Assembly (NCBI GenBank): GCA_934045905.1 | Contig: OW203771.1 | Span: forward strand, 3,348,001-3,412,000 | Length of the DNA: 64,000 nt | Direction of reading: 5' to 3' | Source: Leuctra nigra | Taxonomy: Eukaryota > Arthropoda > Insecta > Plecoptera > Leuctridae | Shown here: positions 56,881 to 64,000 of the stretch, piece by piece | Layout of the letters: each line of letters starts with the position of its first letter | How positions within the stretch are numbered: position 1 is the stretch's first letter | Translations under genes and position numbers: made by a program | Notes under the pieces: model-generated | What the model saw: the letters and a program-made list of their open reading frames with translations, nothing else | Told to the model about the DNA's origin: nothing | Database searches by the model: none

Positions 56881-57268
56881 GACTGTTAAACAGAATGTTT
56901 TAAGTAATTAAGTTTCCTAAAGAATCGACAGGTTGTAAAACCCGATACTCTTTTCTTCTCAAATTGAAAGAATGTTATTTATGCGAAACAATTTGCCCTC
57001 GTCTAGGTCTCTTATTGGCCCCCAGATAATTGCCAGGATCCCATCCGTCTTCTAACCAATCAGAGTCGAGGACATACATCTTACGACCAATCAGCGTGAG
57101 CCGTCGTTTATCTTTCAATGCTACGTGGAACGGTTTTACGACGGGAGGAAAACATTCGAAAGTGTTTGAAAATGTTCGGTGAGACGCAAGAAACCGTCAG
57201 AAGCGAATCAGATCTTTTCATAGAAGTGAAATGTGGTACTCCTTGGCATTTGTTTCTTTGTCAATAAA

Positions 57269-57640
57269 CTAGGAAAACGCTCTGTGTAATGCGTTGATAA
57301 GCGAGCCTTCGTATTAAATGCGAATTGATATTAGTTTGCAAGTTTCTGCTCTACAGACCTTGGTAAGAGCCGAAACGAAACGGTGTCAAAGAAGAATGAT
57401 AAAATATCTAACTTTTCCTTCAAGAAACTTGACAAATATTTCCAAACACGTATAAAATGTCCGTAAAAAAATACCAATAACTTTTGAAGTAAAGGTCGTA
57501 TGAAAATTAATAGAAACACCTAAAATGTTAGTCCTGATGACCGTGCAAAATTTCATGTTGATAAGTGAAACGGTTCAAGTTAAAATGTCAAAAATCCTGA
57601 TCCTGTTCAAAAACTACGAGAGCGCTTTATAGATTATAGA
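57269..57640 (-). mobile_element. Helitron-like element, minus strand, 3' end at 57269
   Basis: Minus strand ends CGCATTACACAGAGCG then TTTTCCTAG followed by T. Its body (CTACAGACCTTGG, CGTTTCGGCTCT on the complement, GTCCTGATGACC) parallels 20583-21492 and 25966-26300. The far end is approximate. Confidence 0.58.
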
Positions 57641-57692
57641 TACATTTGAATGTTTTCAAAATTACAGATCGATCGGTTGATCGGTGTGATCT

Positions 57693-57790
57693 GGGGCCCT
57701 ATTCTCTAACTTTAAAGTTTCCGATTCTGCTGGACTCCGATTCGCGATCAGAATTGGGAATTTCCAAGTTTATAGAATAAGGTTCCAGGG
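57693..57790. mobile_element. Short foldback element with CCCTATTCT ends, second copy
   Basis: It starts GGGGCCCTATTCTC and ends TAGAATAAGGTTCC, with internal GATCAGAATTGGGAATTT shared with 26935-27063. Confidence 0.55.
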
Positions 57791-58543
57791 TAGCGAAATA
57801 AAACCTAACAAACAAACAAAAAAGAGCATTTTAACTCTTCCACGCTCTATTAATTACGCTATTGTAAAGTCAATAGTCGACGTTCGAACCCCGGCTGCTG
57901 TAAATTAAACTTCTGCACGATATTGAAGGAACGTGAGCAGATTACAATAACATACAAGCTTTGTTTTATTTCAATCACATTCATCAATTTAAAATCGATT
58001 ATTTAGAGTTTTTAGTGGAAATTCAATTAGAATTTGCTTTCAATTAGTTGAGCTCGAGTTTTCAATAGAGAGCTTTCAGAGCTTTCACACACTGAATGAG
58101 CTTTTAAATTACATTAGAAACATTTTTATTTCGCTTCGTTCGTTTGATTCTTCATCGCCTCCCCCCCCCCCCCCCCCTCACACCCTCCCACAATCCAGAC
58201 CCCACTCTGTTTGTCAGTTGGAGAGAAATACACGAAACAATTGGAGGATTTAGCATCAGTAATCAGGGCAAGGATTTACTCTCGGACAAAGAAGAGTGCA
58301 AGATTTGTTGAAGGTGACTTTGGGACACCGAACGCATTTTACAACTGTTGACAGTTTAAAAGGTGGCCAAAATATGGTCAAAACGACCATTGTTCCAAAA
58401 GATTAGAAAATACGGTTCTCAGGAACTGACGTCGTTTAGTTTTTTCATATTAATTCAAAAATAATAATACACAACGAAACATATTTTAGAACTCATTAAA
58501 ATATTAGTCAAATTTGATTTCTCAATAAAATGCAAGTTATTTC

Positions 58544-58749
58544 CACTCTTGGCACAACAAAAATTGAGCCATGAACAAATTTGAATGACTGCTGGTCATG
58601 TTCCATAACAATCAAACCTTGATATTATCATTGAAATGAGAGGTCACCTACTAGAGTGAGACAATGAGATCGCTTACTGACTTCTGATGGTGCGATCTTA
58701 CATTTGTCAATCAGATTTGTTGAGCGATCAGTTTTAGTTGTGCCAAGTG
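58544..58749. mobile_element. TA-flanked miniature element, second copy (inverted)
   Basis: It shares GACTGCTGGTCATGTTCC, AGAGGTCACCTACTAGAGTG and GATCGC with 39529-39739 in opposite orientation, with CACTxTTGGCACAAC-type ends and TA at 58750-58751. Confidence 0.7.
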
Positions 58750-58759
58750 TACCTAACTC

Positions 58760-60235
58760 TCCCATATCGTATTCTGATAAAAGCGCATCACAAACCGATT
58801 TCTTAAAAATTTGCCACCTCCAAAAATCGTTCTTAACGACTAAAGTCCACAGATAAAGTTGTCAAGAATGAAACAGTTCAGAAATGCACGGACTAAACAG
58901 GAAAGTGGCAACTCCTCGGTGAAACTTTCATCATAACCCGTAACTTTCCTAATCGAAGTCCCACGTGACTGCCCCAGCACTCTAAACCATCGTCTAGATC
59001 ATCGTTGTCAGTACTTATCTCATCACGGTCGTCTGGAGTTGAAAGCTCAGATCAATAATTCATTGAGACGAAAAACAAAAGCCCCGTTGATGCGAAAACA
59101 ACAATCCAAGAGCTTGGAGAGTCGAACTTTAAGAGCCGTGAAGCGAGAGCTTTTTAGTCCTGTGTGTTTTTTTTTTGGTTTTACTGGAGTGATATATTGA
59201 CGTGCAGCGGAACAGGAAATATAAAATGACTCGAGAACAGCGGATTCGAGTGGCTGTTGCGGCAAGGATGCAGAACAGCGTTGCGGAATCTCAGATTTAG
59301 TCCAGTTGTTTGTTAAAGCGAATACCTCTTGCAGCTCATTCCATTCAAACAACATCCATGTTCATTAAACGAAATGCCAACATTGTATTGCCTATGAGAA
59401 AAAATATATTGGCAATTTTTAATAATTTCTGTCTATGAGACTATATTCTGTCTTAGGTCTTCTCTACCTGAGATATAATCTTAGATCATTATATTTTATT
59501 ATCTGTTTGTACAGCACATACACATTGCAAAATTGAAAAAAAAAACAGAATACCATAGAACAAGACAATGTAATTGTTTAAGATTATACATTGAAAAGAT
59601 AAAATTAAGAAATTATCCTACCCCAGTGAAAATAATAACGATGAAGAGAGTAGGTATGTTCTGTATACGCAAAAGTCTAGTTCGAACGATAAGGGCGAAG
59701 AGTTCCTTCCTAGAATTCCAGATCTATCTCGTTAAAAGTTATGACAATTATTAACTCTTATTGTAAGTCTACAAGCACAGAAAAAATTAGAGACAAAAAT
59801 AAATGCAATATGAATCAGAATAGCTATGGAGATAAACTAACGGTTTCACAAGAAAAGATTAGTGATTTGGCACAAAAGACAGATCAATTCTGCATCTCTT
59901 GTAACCATTTCATGGTTTGCGTGATATTCTTCCCTAGATAACTTTCACTTCAAAATGAATTTGATGTGTGTTTTTAAAACCCACACTGGGTGATATTGCG
60001 TGAGCTAGATCAGAGCAGATGCTGAGTAGAGAGAGAGACGCTTTCAAATATAACGTAGGAATGAGATTGAATCGTTGATTATGTAGCTGCTCGCTATTCA
60101 TATTGGATGCTGTGAAGAATGCTTTGTAGAAGGAATGCCAAGAAAACAAACAATAGCGCGTTTTCTCGGATGAAATTCTTAGGATTGATGACTGTTACAA
60201 GAAAAACAAAAGCGTGTATGAATAAATCTCTCTTT
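58760..60235. other. No gene recognised
   Basis: AT-rich, with short frames at 59047-59355 (minus) and 59533-59941 (plus) that lack recognisable motifs. Confidence 0.4.
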
Positions 60236-60240
60236 TGCTT

Positions 60241-60444
60241 CCCCCCGGTCCGTCCCCATTCCGGCCTGGCCTCCCCACCAGTGTTGGACTCCCCCGGATC
60301 GGGCCCGTTAGGACGACCCCTCCCCATGTCCACCACTTATATCAACAAAGTTAAATGCAAAAATGCAAAAATTAATGTGCGCAATATAACCTCGTCGTTG
60401 ACGCGCCGTTAAGCCACAATAATCTAATCAATCTAATCTATCGA
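60241..60444 (+). mobile_element. 5'-truncated sister of the 8899-9354 retroposon
   Basis: It matches the last roughly 200 bp of 8899-9354 (GGTCCGTCCCCATTCCGGCC onward, CCTCGTCGTTGACGCGCC near the end) and finishes in CTAAT-type repeats. A 10-bp near-match, TCTTTTGCTT before and TCTTTTGTTT after, is a plausible target duplication. Loss of the 5' end is typical of target-primed reverse transcription. Confidence 0.75.
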
Positions 60445-60454
60445 TCTTTTGTTT

Positions 60455-61630
60455 TAAAATGTTTTAGCAATAAGAGTGTGGACGGCTGAACAGTGAGAGT
60501 GACATTGATGAGTTTTTCATAGATTTTTATCAATATCTTTTACCAATGCAATGTTAATGAAATAAAGCAACGTTCAATGACTGTTCAATGAAAATGATTT
60601 CATACTTTGGTATGGGTTTATAGTTTCATCATGTCCTACAGACGTTTACTGCCATATTTGTTCAAATTTTCAGGCACTAAACGTAAGTATGGGACGAAAT
60701 AAAACTAATAACGCATTCGAAACTATAAAATTATTTTCATTGAACAGTTCTGAATACTCGTACGTTAAGATATTGATTAAAATCGATGAAGAAACTCTTC
60801 AAGGTCACTCTCTCTCTTAGTGGAAAATATTATTAGGTAATTGTCGTGACAGTACTACAATTATGTAGATGAATTTTAAATATGTAAACATGATCTCAGA
60901 ATCTAAAGAGATCTCTCAGAGCACTTTCCTTCGAGATTGTCGAAAACATTCCGCGCTGCCTTTACATTTAGCAGTGGGCCATCATCCCAGAACGAATGTC
61001 AATTTCCAGAACGTTGCTGTCGAGATTATTGAAAGAACACTTTTAAAAGGTTCGACCTCAAACTGTGAAAACTCGAAGTGCTTCACATTGCTCGCGTCAT
61101 AAAGCTGTGATGTTTGTGCCAAATCTGCGGGTGGCTCGACGGCGAGGGGGGTCTTACATTTTACATTTCCCTCATAGAAAATGTTTGTTTTTAATTAGCA
61201 TTTGTAATGTTCAAAATTAAAAGTATACAAACATTTTCGTCTGCTCTGAAACGATTTCTACTTTACAAAACTGTTGATCTTGCATTTATTTTACGGCACT
61301 GTGTGATTTGGGTAAATTTTGGGTCTAAAAGTTATTTTTCATTTACGTTATTCATAAAGTTTTACATTTTTATTAGATTTTATTACAAAATAGAACAGTA
61401 GTGAAATAAAACTTGTGCCTATGCCAGATTCAGGTACCAAGTTCAGTGATGCTCTGGGCAACAGTATAATTGGGCGAAATGATTTCACGAATTAAGTGCA
61501 GCAATCAGTGTATTCACAAGATTTTGTTTTTGTGAAGTTGGTTATCATAAAAATAACACAAAATGGAAACGGTGCCCACAACTTTATCGTCATAGGTACC
61601 TAAGAATGATACCAACAATTTCCAAGTACT
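60455..61630. other. No gene or repeat recognised
   Basis: A 77-codon plus-strand frame at 60869-61102 has no recognisable features. Confidence 0.4.
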
Positions 61631-61636
61631 ACATTA

Positions 61637-63447
61637 CCCCATTAAAAAACACTCCGTGTAAAAATACCAGCCAAGTCTCTTCAACTTAAAAAAAAAATAA
61701 TGAAATCTAAAAATTCTGCACTGAAAAGTAGTGATATCAAAAAAGTAGCCAAGTCAAAACTTTATTTGAAAATCAAAAAATACTTGGCGCATCGTGTATA
61801 TTAATAGCTTGGAAGTATAGGCCAGATTTAAAATATACATCAAATATACATATACATAGTATACCTATAATGCCATAAAAAAAACGATGCGCCAAGTATT
61901 TTTTGATTTTCAAATAAAGTTTTGACTTGGCTAATTTTTTGATATCACTACTTTTCAGTGCAGAATTTTTAGATTTCATTATTTTTTTTTTAAGTTGAAG
62001 AGACTTGGCTGGTATTTTTACACGGAGTGTTTTTTAATGGGGATATCACTACTTTTTTTAGTTTATTCTTACAACTTACGTGTGACACATCACATGAACA
62101 ATTACTAAATCCTTTAAAAAAAAATTACCCTTTACAATTTGGTTATTCTCATGAAAAAAACAAAGGTTTCATTCCAATCGGTCAACCCAGTTCCGAGATA
62201 TGGCAACACGTCGGTTTTCAAAATGGCCGCTGAACTTTCTGCACTGCCACATAGAATTTATAACTATAAATGATGTGTATCATTTTTAGCTTTCTGAATA
62301 TGTATTTATTGTATAGGAGGGGATTCTAATGATTTATAAATTTGAATGACGTCATTTCCGGCCTCATAAATAGGAAAATTCTAGTTTGACTGTTCCTATT
62401 CCATAGAGATGGCCTTACGAATCGTTTGGCACTAGTTTCATACCGATCTGTCAACCAGTTTTCGAGATATTACGTTTCTTCCGATTTCAAAATGGCTGCT
62501 GAAATCACTGACCTCTTGAATTATAATTTAAACATGATTACATTTTATTATAAGCAGTCTCAAATAGTATATTTATTGCATCAAAATGTAAATTTGTGCG
62601 ATTTTTAAAATGTGTGACGTCATTTCCGGTTTCAGTATGGGAAACTGCAAATATTATTGATGATAATACATAAAGTTGACCGTCTAAATTGTTTAGCGTT
62701 GGTTTCGTTTAAATCTATTAAGACGTTATTAAGATATGATGTCATTTCTGGTTTCAAAATGGCGGCTTCCGGTTGGTTTTATATCAAGTCAAATAAAATC
62801 ACAAAAGAACATACGTTACATAAATATCAAAATAATTGGATCAAATTTGTTGCCGAAATGCCAATCGATGAATTAAATTTCATGACGTCATTTCCGGTTT
62901 CGTTAACATAAATTTTAGTCTGTTGCTATTGATAATCCATATAGATGACCGTCCGAATCGTTTGGCGCTATTTTCGTTCCAATCGGTCCAGCCGTTGTTG
63001 AGATATGACGTCACTTCCGGTTTCAAAATGGCGGCACAAAAAATTCATGGGGTGAAGGTTAAATCAGACGCCAAAAGTGCACACGTGGTAAAAATGTGAG
63101 ATCAATCGGTTCAGCCGTTTAGGCTGTGGCCTGTTTACCGGATTTGAATTCCAGGAGGATACTAAGATTATTATTATTATTATGAAAACCGCCCTAAAAC
63201 ACTGTTTTCACCGCCATCTAGCAAGCAAAGGGCATAACCTATTGTTCCCAAATTTGGTAAATGTTGTAGGGTGGGCCATAGCTCGAAATTAAGATATATC
63301 GCAACAATGTGAGATTTCCCAATTTTAAGATCCAGTAGGCCGAAAATGCCACTTTGATGCTTACAGTAAAAGTGGGTTTGCTCCAGCCTTTATATGAGAG
63401 TGTGCGCGCCGTACGACTTGGCTGGCGTGGAGCGACCGCTCCACTAG
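61637..63447 (+). mobile_element. Unclassified palindrome-headed element, copy 3 (about 1.8 kb)
   Basis: It is nearly identical to 50700-52506 along its whole length: same inverted-arm head (61637-61800 and 61880-62037), same TGACGTCA/CCGG tandem body, same ATT microsatellite, same terminal hairpin and CTAG end. The flanks are unrelated (TA before the start, ATAT after the end), so this is transposition rather than segmental duplication. Small indels, such as a lost CGT near 62475, separate the two. The high identity implies recent activity of a helper elsewhere in the genome. Confidence 0.78.
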
Positions 63448-63719
63448 ATATCATATTTTGAACTTAACAAGATAAAATAAATATTTCTATTACTTGATCT
63501 AAATGTAGGTACAAAGAGTATATGAGTCGATGAACCTGTGAAAGACCGGTAGAGAAGCTATGCCTTCTAAAGTGTGTCCGTGGCGGTCTGTGATATCATA
63601 GCCGTGATCCCCCCCTCCCCCCACGTGGTTCACCCCGCCCCATCGATCCAGTATCATCCTCTGTAACCACAGCTCCCGACTCCCACAGAGCAATTATACA
63701 TCTCATTGCCAGCCGGCAC

Positions 63720-64000
63720 GCATGTTTATACATGTCCGAGCACGCATCGTAACATGTTCAAACATGTATTGCACGCACCGTAACATGTCAAAACATGTCC
63801 GAGTGCGCACCATAACATGTTCAAACATGTATTGCACGCACCGTAACATGTCAAAACATGTCCGAGCACGCCGCGTAACATGTTCAAACATGTATTGCAC
63901 GCATAACATGTTTATGTACAAGGACGCACTGTAACATGTCAAAACATGTCCGAGCACGCATAGCATGCTCAAACATGTATTGCACGCACCGTAACATGTT
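63720..64000. repeat. 62-bp satellite with ACATGT palindromes, running off the window
   Basis: Units of 62 bp combine AACATGTTCAAACATGTATT, GCACGCACCGTAACATGT and CAAAACATGTCCGAG. At least four copies are visible, with one shortened unit near 63900-63920. Each unit carries several ACATGT/AACATGTT palindromes. Both strands are open here only because of the repeat. Confidence 0.9.

Overview
This window is AT-rich, intron- and repeat-dominated animal DNA. It has no bacterial-style gene packing, operons or ribosome binding sites. It carries hAT, Helitron-like, TA- and TTAA-flanked miniature elements, tRNA-derived SINE heads and non-LTR retrotransposon tails. The style of these repeats suggests an insect, possibly a hemipteran such as a planthopper. 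That placement is an impression from memory, not something the sequence proves.

One real gene can be assembled, on the minus strand between about 16.7 and 2.5 kb. Three short exons (16634-16694, 9397-9468, 2467-2603) join with matching phases (2|1, then 2|1) and encode consecutive membrane segments. They look like the N-terminal half of a TMEM72-type four-pass membrane protein. The start-codon exon and the C-terminal exons were not found. Two minisatellites lie in this gene's introns, and each abuts and copies the 3' splice site of the exon downstream of it. About 28 units of 78 bp (9.46-11.65 kb) repeat the acceptor of the middle exon. About 20 units of 161 bp (2.49-5.88 kb) repeat the acceptor plus most of the third exon, with a 10-bp deletion that ruins the frame. 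An 8-unit (1288-bp) block of the second array has itself been duplicated. These decoy splice-site arrays are the most unusual thing here.

The rest is a stack of mobile elements. At 0-1.7 kb there is one copy of an unclassified palindrome-headed element, with two near-identical copies at 50.7-52.5 and 61.6-63.4 kb. At 5.9-6.4 kb a hAT element sits in the edge of the exon array. At 8.9-9.35 kb there is a non-LTR tail with an 11-bp target duplication, whose truncated sister is at 60.2 kb. From 11.7 to 15.5 kb there are Helitron-like elements, a tRNA-derived hairpin and a reverse-transcriptase fragment. From 17 to 28 kb there are foldback and TTAA/TA miniature elements, and another hAT at 25.5 kb. 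From 30.4 to 32.3 kb one hAT element is nested in another, each with an 8-bp target duplication. From 33.7 to 36.8 kb there are a hexanucleotide array, nested miniature elements and a TGTTGCA-type array. From 37 to 50 kb there are SINE heads, Helitron-like copies and TTAA elements. From 49.8 to 52.5 kb there is a tightly nested pile of miniature elements. The window ends inside a 62-bp satellite (63.72 kb onward).

Most long open frames are artefacts of tandem repeats and are listed as rejected. Stretches where nothing was recognised are stated as such.
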